Notes under the pieces: generated by a model
Database searches by the model: none
Seen by the model: the letters and a program-made list of their open reading frames with translations, nothing else
What the model was told of the DNA's origin: nothing
Shown: positions 12,768 through 23,161 of the stretch, one piece after another
Numbering within the stretch: position 1 is the first letter of the stretch
Layout of the letters: the number at the start of each line of letters is the position of its first letter
Translations under genes and position numbers: made by a program
Assembly (NCBI GenBank): GCA_963971225.1
Contig: OZ020268.1
Location: 44,895,348 to 44,959,347 of the forward strand
DNA length: 64,000 nt
Origin: Melieria omissa
Lineage: Eukaryota > Arthropoda > Insecta > Diptera > Ulidiidae
Reading direction: 5' to 3'

Positions 12768-14375
12768 CACTCTGTTGCAAAATTATACGAACATTTAATT
12801 TTTTTAATTTAAACGATTATTTTGAAAATTTTGGAGAAATTTTGTTCCATGAAATACTTGTATGGATAAGTACAGTGGTGTGTTTAAATATCGTTTCAAT
12901 AACTGTAACTTAAGGGTACTTTTTTGAACGTTAATCGAAAAATCTCAAAAAATTAGTGTTGCAAAATTATACGAACGTTTCTGTTTATGCATAAAAACGT
13001 AAATTTTTCGCGAAACTGTGTAAAAATTTAACTTGTAGCATCAATTTAAGAGTTTTTTAACAAAACTAAAAATATGCCAAAAGGAAAATGATTGACGGAT
13101 TTTGAAAAAGGACGGATCGAAGGCATGAAAAGTGTGGGAACATCCATAAGATAAATAGCTCGCGATATTGGAAGAAGTGCTTGGCTTGTATCCACTTTTT
13201 TAAAAAATCCTGATGGGTACGACTGCAAAAAAGGACAAGGAAGGAAAAAAAAGTTAAGTGAACGGGACGAACGAAAAATAATGAGGACAGCAAGCAACAT
13301 AACAAAAAGCTGCCGCTTTCTAGTTACGCTTTCCTCAACCCCAGTTAGTCGCCAAACGGTATGGAGGACAATAAAATACGCTGATTACATCAAACGCTTA
13401 AAAATTATGTCTACGTCACGATTATTAAAGCTTCACAAGGACATTAGCATGCAGTTTGCTGAAAAAAGCAATGAACTGACAGGACTTCGGTAAATAACTT
13501 CAAAAATTGTTTGGTTCCCAAATTATCCTTTAATTTTGTTATGCAGATAATCTTTTCGAATGAAAATAAATTTAATCTGGATGGTCCAGATGATTTTAAT
13601 GGATATTAGCATGACATTAGAAAAGAACGAAAATTTTGTTCGCCCAGAAATTTTGGAGGTGGTAGCTTAATGGTTTGGGGTGCGTTTACTGCAGAGCAAA
13701 CTTTGTACCTTCAGTTTTGTTCCTGCCTGATTAAAATTTCCGACTACATAACAGTCCGTCAAAGCAGTCCCATCGATTTCCTCAACGCAACGAAAAAGAA
13801 ACTGGTGTTTCCAACAGGATAACGCAGCCATACACACTAGCAAGAAAATAATTGCATGGTTGAGGGCGAAATCCGTACGTGTTCTGGAGTGGTCAGCGTG
13901 TTCGCCGGACCTTAACCCCATGGAAAATATTTGGCGTATATTGGTTCGCCAGATTTATGTCAAAAATCGGTAATTCAATAGAACTGACGAGTTACAAATG
14001 TAAAATTTAGAAGCCTAGTCCAACGTGGACCAAAATTTATTACAAACTTTGTTTTAAAGTATGAAAAAAATAGGAATTTTTTAACTAATTAAAGCAAAAG
14101 GGTACCAAATAAATTACTAAGATAAAAACCTCTTACTTTTTTAATTTTTCTTTTCTTTTAGGTTAAAAATTGTAGTGTTCGTATAATTTTGCAACAAGTC
14201 ATTTTAGTATTTTTTCTTTTCTGAAAGTAATTATTAGAACTACTTCACTTTTAGTTCGCAAAAATATCTTCCCTTGATCTTTTTAAATATTCATAGAAGA
14301 AATTTTTTTAAAACATATCTTGGCTCTCGACTTATTGACGATTTTTGAGTGTTCGTATAATTTTGCAACAGAGTG
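12768..14375 (+). mobile_element. Tc1-like transposon with doubled (IR/DR) ends, 1608 bp
   Basis: The outer inverted repeats begin CACTCTGTTGCAAAATTATA and end with its complement at 14375, with TA on both sides. A second copy of the core (TTGCAAAATTATACGAAC) lies inside each end, at 12956-12980 on the left and inverted at 14174-14196 on the right. This is the IR/DR architecture of several Tc1-family elements. The length is typical of a full Tc1-like element, but the transposase gene is broken, so this copy is non-autonomous. Confidence 0.9.
13074..14057 (+). pseudogene. Tc1-like transposase, disabled
   Basis: The reading frame begins MPKGK at 13074, then a stop, then LTDFEKGRIEGMKSVGTSI, another stop, and an HTH-like region IARDIGRSAWLVSTFLKN. 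An ORF at 13281-13493 carries RQTVWRTIKYADYIKRLK. Further on are FNLDGPDD (near the first catalytic Asp, here preceded by FSNE rather than the expected FSDE), GGGSLMVWGAFTA (about 13655-13690) and CSPDLNPMENIWR (about 13900-13935). These are the landmarks of a Tc1 DD34E transposase in order. Several stops and frameshifts make it a pseudogene. Confidence 0.85.
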
Positions 14376-14485
14376 TATATGAAAGGCTTTTCCTAGGGTT
14401 AGAGGCTAATTTTGCAATTTAGCCTGAAAAGTGATTGAAAATGTTTTGCAATTTAGCATGAAAAGTGATTGAAATGCGTTGTAAC

Positions 14486-14638
14486 CAGTGGCGCAAAGAG
14501 AATTTCATTTTGGGGGTTTTGTACACAACTTTAATAACAAATACCATTTCGAACCATATTTATCACCTAAAATTTTAATAAAAAACAGATATTTGGAAAG
14601 GGTTTGAACAGCAAAAACTCCTCCTTGTTGTGCCACTG
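14486..14638. mobile_element. hAT-type MITE (family copy 1), 153 bp
   Basis: The ends are CAGTGGCGCA and TGTGCCACTG, flanked by a perfect 8-bp target duplication GTTGTAAC (14478-14485 and 14639-14646). An 8-bp duplication with CA.TG ends is the hAT signature. The body is non-coding. Two related copies occur at 36291 and 58097, sharing the CAGTGG ends, TTTCATTTTGGG and a GGTTTGAAC segment. Confidence 0.9.
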
Positions 14639-14646
14639 GTTGTAAC

Positions 14647-17225
14647 ACCCTAGCAGCCTTTCAGACCAACAAAACACTTCTATTTAGTACAGCCACCATT
14701 GCCACTTATCGCCAATTAGGCGAATATTTCCCAGGAATCGCGTTTTTAATTTTTAATAAGCGCCAGGTGCTTTTTTGGGTGATTTTTATTTAGCTTGGGC
14801 GAGTCTTTCTTTTTTAATAATTGTTTTGCCACACATAATATCATAATTTTTTAACTTCTGGCGGTGCAATTGTGAATTTCGTTTAAGAATAGAATGATGA
14901 TAGAGACACTCATTTCCATTATTCGAATTAAATCTTATTCAAAAGAGCATAATTACTGCTGCAAATCATTCCCAATAACTGACAGTATACTCTCAAAAAT
15001 GAATATTACAATTTATGATAATGACGTAAGCGGGATAGAGTTGAAAAAATGCGGTGTTTTGACGAAATTTTAAGGACCAATGAATTTAATTTGATTTAAA
15101 AAAGATAAAAGTGGGCGGTTACTAAAGCAAGACGAGTTACTGGTGCTCTGACCCAATATATTTTTACATTTATATTAACTACTTAGCTTTCGTACTACTT
15201 AGAATTCTACCTACAAGCGTTGAAGGCAGTTTATTGATATCACAAGCATTTAAAAATCTCAATACAAGGCTTTAACTTTTTCAAGATATATTTTGTTATA
15301 ATAAATATAAACACGTTTGTTTTTGAAAAAAATCACAGAAACTTCGGTTTGGGCGATACATTTTTGGGAATTGGGCGCTTTGAAAAAAACCTGGCAACAC
15401 TGATTATAGCCACAATTAAGTTCTCAAACATGGTACAAGTGCAAATGTTGCTGTACATTGCAGCAAACACAACACGCCCGCTGCAAAAAAAAGATTCGAT
15501 TTAATAAGTAAGTTTAATATAAAACTATAGGTTGTTTTCATTCATGTATAAAATTACTTCTACAACACGGATGGTTTTACGAAGCTAATAGATGGTGTGG
15601 TATTTTACGCATAATACGCTTAAATTTATATTGTTAAACGAAAATATTTTTTATTTGATTTATGGCTGTTTTGTCATGTGACGTCACATTCAGTGCGTCT
15701 ATCTGTTGCCAGCTGCAGGTCTATAGATTTACTCTCAGTAGTTGGTTCACCTCTGTTAGTCACGCTTGACTCGAGATTGCCTTTGAAACTCGCGAACTGA
15801 CTATGTTGTTGGTTTTTGCTTAGGCAGGGTCTGTGCAGGTTGGTGTGTATCGCAACATTTGTGGTATTTAAACATAATATTGTATATATGTGCATATACT
15901 TGTTTTTATATATTCATGCATATGTATAATGTATCCGTATGTATGTATGCATGTATGTTTGAGCAGAACCTGTTCTTTGCATGATTTCTTGAAAGCTTTC
16001 AATTTTATGTCGCTATATGTATAGGTTGGTATGTATGCTCATGTATTAATTGTATACTCGCCTATGCACAGTTGTATTGAACTGTTGATACAACGGATGT
16101 ATTTTATTATGTGAATGTCAAAAATAAGGAACTTTACTTCGTCGGGGGCATTGAAAAATTCTTACACAGTGTTATTTATAACTATGGACTTGCTTGTATG
16201 CAGAGCCCGTTCGAATTTAAGTCGAGCAAACACTTGTCATGAAATATTTTACACAATTTAGTGGACAAATCATTTTAGTTTGATCCCTGTACATAATGTG
16301 CTAGTGCTTTGTAAATATTACGAGTCCGACGCCACACTCTACGCCAAGTTCCAGCCCCAGTTCCTGACCAATTTGGCATTTTGGTTTTGAATTGTTGAAC
16401 GCTCAAAAGATATCAACAGTAGTTATAAAAATAATGAAACTGCGTCGATTCCTAGTTATGAGTTTTGCATTGATCGATTTCAGAAAAGTTTTTGTGTTTG
16501 CCACAAATCTCTAAATTGGCAATCACTTAATGTGTATATTACTAAACGGAAACAGTTAAAATGCATTAAGTATATTTGAATTTTAATTATGTAAATTATT
16601 TTATTAAACGCTTTCAAAGTGCAACAAATTGTAAAGAGCCAAGCGCAGGAAGTAACAACAGAACCTGAGCAGTGACTGCTGAAAATAACAAAAAAAAAAC
16701 AATTAATTCCATACCGCCAACAGCCAACTCTGGCGCACGATTAATTAACGCTAACAGTTTACACCTCATATCATGATTTGGCATAATTTGTTGCAAACGA
16801 CGGCAAAGTGTGTGACAACTTTTCGATTACATCGCACGTCCATGAAAATTACGTCCGAATCGGTTGTTTTTTTTACTAAAACCAGTTGTTTATGAGCTTG
16901 AAACTTGCCGTGATATAATTATAGGCATAAAGAGTTTATAACAATTACTAGGTATGTGCTCAAAATTCTGCGTCCGCCTCCGGATATACCCGCATATATG
17001 TACGTAGCTTGTGAATGCATTTGCTGGTACACCTACGCAGCGGTGAAGACTTTCTTTCCAAACTTTGGAAGGAAAACCACTCCACTCTCTTCGTTGCCAC
17101 CGACATTTCCAATGCCTTTTCATGCAGTAATTATTTTTCAGGTCTTAAAATTAACATATTTAGGCCTCACTGCAGTAGCGCCTGAAAAATTTCATTAGGA
17201 TTTGCGGTGAAAAGGGAAAGAAGTG
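14647..17225. other. Intergenic DNA, no gene recognised
   Basis: Contains a GT/TATG-rich microsatellite region at about 15935-15960. A small GC-rich island at 16322-16383 has one open frame reading ESDATLYAKFQPQF. No gene model can be supported. Confidence 0.4.
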
Positions 17226-17450
17226 TGTTACCGCACCTATCACCCCTACTCTCATCAAACTTCCTTTGGCTTCTGGCCTGTCTGCCCCTTCACCATGGCT
17301 CACGTCTTTGGATCAGAAGTTCCCATGACCCCATTTGTTCGAGCAGTAGTCTCAAACGATAAACGTTTCCATTGCCGTATGGCTTCTTTAACATTCTTGC
17401 CTTTGATAAGCTAAAGCTCACCATTCTAACTTCCCTCTCCACAAGTCTGA

Positions 17451-17747
17451 TCACTGATTAGACATGGTAGTAAATCTGCCACCATCCAGATCCGCACTTT
17501 GCCCATCTGGCATTGTCAGATTGACAGATATGTCGATACCTTCTTCCTTGCGTGCACCCAAGAAAGTTGACTCGACATCCCTATGAAGAGTTTGAAGGTA
17601 ATATTTCTCCACAAATGCGATTATACGAGTAAATTCTCTTCTGTGGTTCTCGTAACTTTTACACCAAACCACGGAGTAAGCGTTAATATTGCAACCCAGA
17701 ATCAGATCAATATACTTGTCTTCACAGTATGTCACCAATGCATGCAT
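17451..17747 (-). pseudogene. LINE endonuclease-domain fragment
   Basis: The minus-strand frame reads YCEDKYIDLILGCNINAYSV, followed by VVWCKS and, further on, FTRIIAFVEKYYLQTLHRD and FLGARKEEGIDISV. This fits the APE-type endonuclease of jockey/I-like non-LTR retrotransposons, where LILGCDxNAHxxxWG and the later TFxxxxxxxxLDLT motif occur in this order. The catalytic-region Asp is replaced by Asn (CNINA). No neighbouring RT domain is visible, so it is an isolated fragment. Confidence 0.65.
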
Positions 17748-18790
17748 CCGCTGAATTGAAAGTATGGTGAGTCGATCGAAAAAGGGCTTGCAAACTTTAT
17801 TTCACAGCTCTAAGGTGTGGCAAACGTAGGTGGTTTAGAAGAACGGCTGACAATCCCTTCCTTACCATGAGATAGGGTGTCGTCAATCTGTGTATAAAAC
17901 AGATTTTCCCTCGGTGCTAAAAAGTCTCTAATACTTTCATTTAGAATCCATGAGGCCCTCAGTGCTAATAAGTTTATAAGGACTTTGGGAAGGATATAGA
18001 GGTTTGGAGACAGGGTTTAGAGTGAAGAAAATATGGACTCTTGTCTTGAACACATCACGATCATAGGTGCGGGGGGATAATATCTGCATGGAGGCCGTCC
18101 CACATTCGCGGAGTACGGGCCCGAAACGAATTTTCTCTGTAATGCATCTTCGGTGGAACAATGTTGCAACGAACGGTTGTAAAATAAGGCCACACATGCC
18201 ACGTTTCGACACTGAGATGGGACCGAAAATAACTGTTATTTTACAGTTTTCAAATCGAAAAGGCATAACGAAAAAATTGTCGGTGGACTTTTTCAAATAT
18301 ACCATTATGATCGTAATTGCCTCAGCTTCACGAATTTTAAACACCTTTTAAATTTTTTATTAATTATTAAAAAAATTTAATTAAATTTATTTTAGACTTT
18401 TACTAAAAGTTAAAATTAACTGTTATATTGTGCCTTTTATTATTTCAGGCAAGAATAACTGTTACTTTTGACTTTTATTTTATAGGTCAAAAACAACAGT
18501 TATTTTGCGAATTTTATTTTTTTGAAATGTATCAGACAATTTGATTTTTTTAAAGGCCGTTTGACCAACTAAAAAACGATTGATACAATTTTTTTCGTCG
18601 CACAAGTCTTATAGCTCAGAATGTGCGGTCTGCTGACCGTCCCTTTCTCCACCCCTTGGTGTCGTTCTTAACGATAAGGTCATATAACTGAATTTGCAGA
18701 AATATTAATCAATGATGTTGAATTTAAATCTATGAGTGCATAATTATCCAAAAATATATCAAGTTTGGCTACTGTGTGTATAAGTCATGG
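17748..18790. other. Unassigned repeat-like region
   Basis: Overlapping frames open on both strands (17937-18344 minus, 18067-18351 plus) have no recognisable similarity. Between about 18170 and 18500 a motif close to AATAACTGTTATTTT recurs at least four times in slightly different forms, which suggests decayed tandem or nested repeats. No function is assigned. Confidence 0.35.
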
Positions 18791-19705
18791 CCCTGCAAGC
18801 AATTCGGTAGTCGACTACAAAACTAACTCACTTCTAGTTAACTTTCATGAACTAACTATAAGCTAACTACAAAGTAATGCAGAACTTCCCAGAAATCAAT
18901 GCAACTTTTGCTTTTTGGCATATTTTAAAGAACAGTTAATTGCCATTTGTTCTTTTGTGATTTTATGACCCTAACTATAAGCTAACTACAAAGTAATGCA
19001 GAACCCACCCAAATTTAATGCGTGCGGTTATGGCATAGACATTTAAAAAACAGTTAAATGTTTTTTGTTTTTTTTTGCTCTTTGGAATTTAATTTTACAT
19101 ATTTGTCATTTTTTTCGTGCATTATGAAATCATAATCAGTGCTTAGTCTCGTGCAGAACAGAACAGAACAGAGTTTATATTGAAAATATTAGTGTCCAAG
19201 AAAATTGTTCCAAGAAAATTGTCCAACAAAAAATACATTTAAAGAAAAAATCGGTGATCGGTATTTTAAAAATAGGCCATCTTGCAAGTGTTTTGAAGAG
19301 TTATTAGGTATTTAAACATTTTTAAAATAAAAAAGGAAATACAAAAATTTTAAATTTACAAAACAATCATAGAAATATTCATTTTTATGGATAAAGATTT
19401 GACTGCAACGTATTAACTAATAGTTGAGTTACAGCTGATTTAAATAAAGTCAACTTGTAGCTAACTGAAATGTAATTAGTTTATAGCTAACCACAAATTA
19501 GATAACTTTTAACTAACTTTTAAATAACTAACTTTAAGTTAGTTGACAAGTCATGCAGAGTCGGACAATTGACTACTGCCTAGGCCATCGCAATGTTAAA
19601 ATAGTCAGTTGGCTCCATTGAAAATAATCCAACTATCAACCACAACTAGTTGAGAATTAGTTAGATTTAAGTGCGTTAAAAGTTAGTTGAGTTGCCGGCA
19701 GGGGG
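18791..19705. mobile_element. Possible non-autonomous DNA element with GTTAGTT subterminal repeats
   Basis: The left end CCCTGCAAGCAATT is loosely inverted at the right end (TTGCCGGCAGGG). Both flanking interiors are crowded with AACTAACT/AGTTAGTT words. A 32-bp block containing AACTATAAGCTAACTACAAA occurs twice on the left (about 18850 and 18971). Subterminal word clusters are typical of hAT and similar non-autonomous elements. No clean target duplication was found, so the boundaries are approximate. Confidence 0.4.
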
Positions 19706-20999
19706 TATACTTACCACATTACTATTCCAGTATTCGAAATTTCGAAAAAAGAAGAAATGCACAAATAGAACGCGGTGAATTAAAAAATGCAATATTAGCT
19801 CTGAGAGAATAAGGGCGTTTAGTGGCTCTCACTACTACTAAACTTAGTTGCTAAATAAAAACCCCTACACAAACGATATAAACATCAACAGTAAATATTC
19901 GAATTAGTCTCCTTGCTACAGGATAGCAGTCTGTTCATACTGCAAAGAACCAAAAAGTTGCAAAAAAGTTCATACAAAAATGTGGGCATTTGCCCAGTGG
20001 GAGACACTTCACAACTTAGTCACCTTCCGTAACATTTTTCGATGGGAACTTCCTACACTTGAGGCTGCAATTTTAAACGACTTCAACCAAAGCGTGATTG
20101 GAGTTTATAAATTCACAAAATTAAAAATTCTGCACACGCAATTAACAAAGAAACGGAAGCGACACCAAAACTAGTAGTTCAATCAAAATCTGTCACTTAC
20201 ATAGACTGCTCTATTAACATCAATTAAACAACAAATGCACTCAACGCTCCTCTCCTAATTCATGTTCAAAATACTAATACAGACAAAAGCCAGTCTAGTA
20301 ACCCTTTTGTCTCATCAACGCATCAACAATGATAATTTAAGTACATCAGCAAATAACAATTTCATACTAAATTTATTTTTAACAATTAAAGACTACGAAA
20401 CTCGAACCATCTCAAATACAAATACCGCAACACTCGACATCTACACTAATAGGTACACCTTCAAATAACTCTGCTCAAAATCTATTTTTGCGCTTTACAC
20501 TTTGCTATGCAAATTAAATAAGATTTGCAGTATGTAGGTAGGTCTACATACATCCATATTTAAATGATTATAGTGATTCCGCTCAGCCTAACTTAGGCAG
20601 ACTCAGCGTGGTGGTCGAATAATACTTATATAATACTTATTCTACAATTGAATATTAAAGAACATCACAACAATTGACGTTGAAATGGAAATACTTCCTA
20701 AAACATATTAACAAGAAAAATACCCAGGTTACTTGTATAACCTCGCAGGCAACGCAACAGTAAAGCAAGGACTTGGTACTATATGTATAGGTTCAGAAAA
20801 GTGTACCCCACAAACCAATCCTAATCCAAACCAATACAATTGCTTCTGCCTGGACGTTTACTCGAAAATGATTGTAACTATTACTATCCCACCCGACCAA
20901 TCTATTACAACAGTGCATATATTATCCTCCTGGGTAAATTCAATGGTTGCAGTCCAACCAGAGTAGACATAGTTAATGATATTAATTCTTAATTCAAAC
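19706..20999. other. No recognised gene
   Basis: Short plus-strand frames (19980-20174, 20262-20468, 20733-20966) are open but do not resemble a known family. The last reads NLAGNATVKQGLGTICIGSE and is rich in polar residues. A decayed retroelement is possible but not shown. Confidence 0.35.
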
Positions 21000-21600
21000 T
21001 TAAGGGGGGTAAGGGTTTCAGCGTAAAAAAACACTTTTTTTTATAAATTTTTTTTTAAGTATGGATTGATCAAATTTATTTAAACCTTTTGTACATTATT
21101 AAGCATACTTTTAACAATATTCTGTAATTTTTTCAGAACTTACCCCAGAACGTCTTTGAAAAAATACAATTTACGGTGATCACTGTATCTCGGTCGGAAA
21201 TTATCTGAAATCAAAAATCATTAAAATTTAGTCAAAGTATTATCAAATGCTCACCCCAACGTTCTCCGATTATTTTTTTTTCATTTAAAAATTGTTGGTG
21301 GCCATCTAAAGTGTAAACTACTATTTTCCACGAAAAATTCCGCCATTTTGTGGGTGGGAAACCCCCTTAATGTAAAAAAAAAATTTTTACTAAACGTTGG
21401 GGTGAGGTATTTTATATGTAGAAAATGTGTACCAAGTTTCAAACGAATCGGTTTAGTAGTTTTTAAATGACAGTGATCACGGACTTTGAAAAAGTAGTTT
21501 TGAGAAAAACGCGATAGAAGAGAATAAGCTGTATACCTGCACTAAAGGACAGGGGACTAACTATAGACCATAACTTCAAGAGTTTTGCTCCGATCGACTT
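21000..21600. repeat. Unclassified interspersed repeat with TTAA-flanked segment
   Basis: A segment from TTAA-GGGGGG (21000-21009) to CCCCC-TTAA (21362-21370) has inverted short ends. An internal block, CTCACCCCAACGTT (about 21250), recurs inverted as AACGTTGGGGTGAG (about 21393). The piece from 21430 on (GTACCAAGTTTCAAACGAAT) looks like a common dispersed repeat. A TTAA-type MITE is possible, but the inverted repeat is very short. Confidence 0.4.
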
Positions 21601-21625
21601 CGAATATATTCTTGAGAATATATTC

Positions 21626-21840
21626 TTACCGGGTTACGGTCAGCCGCAAAAGCTCTCTCCAGGCGCTTTTGCTCTGAGCGCGGCTTCTCCAATTGATTAC
21701 ATCAAGAGAAGATAGGTCGTCCCCAACTTGGTCCTTCCACCACGGCCTCCAACAACCGCAACAAACACCTTTTTGCCGGAGATTCATCGTCCATATGGCA
21801 GACATGGCCAATCCAGCGTAGCCGCGTTAATTCAATTTAT
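21626..21840 (-). pseudogene. LINE C-terminal fragment (same family as 61137-62930)
   Basis: Minus-strand translation gives GPSWGR-type sequence ending in SRAQSKSAWRELLRLTVTR. The corresponding end at 61165-61392 reads HAQSRGTWREVLRQAVTR. This R-A-Q-S-R-x-x-W-R-x-x-L-R-x-A tail is common in dipteran non-LTR elements. The DNA GTTACCGGGTTACGG-like end is shared by both copies and marks the 3' end of the family. Confidence 0.65.
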
Positions 21841-23161
21841 GTAAGTCACCTAAAAATGTCCTCAAATAAATAAAGCATATTTCGATCTAGATCTAAAAAA
21901 AGCCGTGAATAACAGTTTAAATTTGTAAGGAGCCGAGAAAGCTCCCGACGAACATGACCCAACATGGCGCTTGCCCCCTGCTTTTCGAAATCATTCCCTA
22001 TTAAAACTGCAGTTAATATATTTTCATTTGATTTATTCGGGTTCCATCTGTGAAAAATATATATGTATTTGAAATGTTTCTCTTACACTTAGATAAAATA
22101 CTAATCATTTTAACATTCCACGCATACAAAGCATACTTATTTACATTTTACAAATAGTTGAATATTGGAAATACTTATCATATACTTTTATTTAGTATGT
22201 ACACCTACATGGTGCTACTAAATTCACTACTAATTTGTACGGCTATTACTAAAAAATATTTTAGTTTACGCTATGAAAAATTATAATATTGCAGTATTAT
22301 GGACTAAAATAAAATTTTATATACTAATAATAATAGCTGTTATGCAAGGACAACTTTTAAGAGTTTACTTCAATGTAATGGTAATGAAAACATTTCTGTA
22401 AAACAAATACCAATAACAGCGTATTGTTGATGGTGTCACTTATATTACATAAAAGCACTTAAAAATTTAAATAATCTACAAGTAAAAGTAAATTTAATCT
22501 AGTAGCATCTTGGTATGTACATCATGTTGGGGTGTTTGTTTTCGCAGTTTTTGAAGCAACTATCTTCAGCATTTTCGCAAAATGAATACAAAATACAACT
22601 CAATACTGTAACAACCTAATGCTGAAATTTATTTGAGTTGCTGTTTCAATTCTTTTACCACTACAGATAAAATTATTTCCATATAAGTACAGTTTGCAAC
22701 TTAAGTCTCAAGACCAGACTCGAATCAATCAATGACATTAAAAGTAAAAAACGCGTTAAGACTTCAATTGAAATGTTTTTTGTACATTTATTACATATTT
22801 GTATATAGATGTACAAGCGAAGCTGAATCTATTATTAAAGGCTGTAATCATTTGCACAATTCTGGTTTTTATTTCCATATTTTGGCTTTTTTCATTTCAC
22901 AAGTTTTACTTTTCATTTTTTACATGCTCCTGTATTTAGTCAGAGAACTGCTGGCATATTTATAGGCGTTTTTGTACTAGTTTGTTTACGTTTTGTTTGC
23001 AAATGTTTGTGCGCTCGATTTTACTGCTCAAAATCTGCACTCATGCTATAGGGACATCAATAACCAACAAAGTGAAAGTGAAGAACACAGATTGTGTTCG
23101 ACACTAGAATCGATTTCACAATCTATGCATTAAACTCTCGAAATTCTGCCGCAAAACTCAT
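21841..23161. other. Pp2C1 downstream region (3' UTR and spacer)
   Basis: AT-rich sequence with no gene. The part next to 23161 is expected to be the 3' UTR of the minus-strand phosphatase gene. Polyadenylation-type hexamers on the minus strand lie at 22868-22873 and 22787-22792. Confidence 0.5.
22787..22792 (-). terminator. Candidate poly(A) signal for Pp2C1
   Basis: TTTATT on the plus strand is AATAAA on the minus strand, about 370 bp past the stop codon. A second AATAAA lies closer, at 22868-22873. Which one is used cannot be decided from the sequence. Confidence 0.35.

Noticed and set aside
17937..18351. Overlapping sense and antisense ORFs of 135 and 94 codons as a possible gene pair
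   Set aside because: Neither shows domain features or plausible splice and promoter context, and the region contains repeat words.
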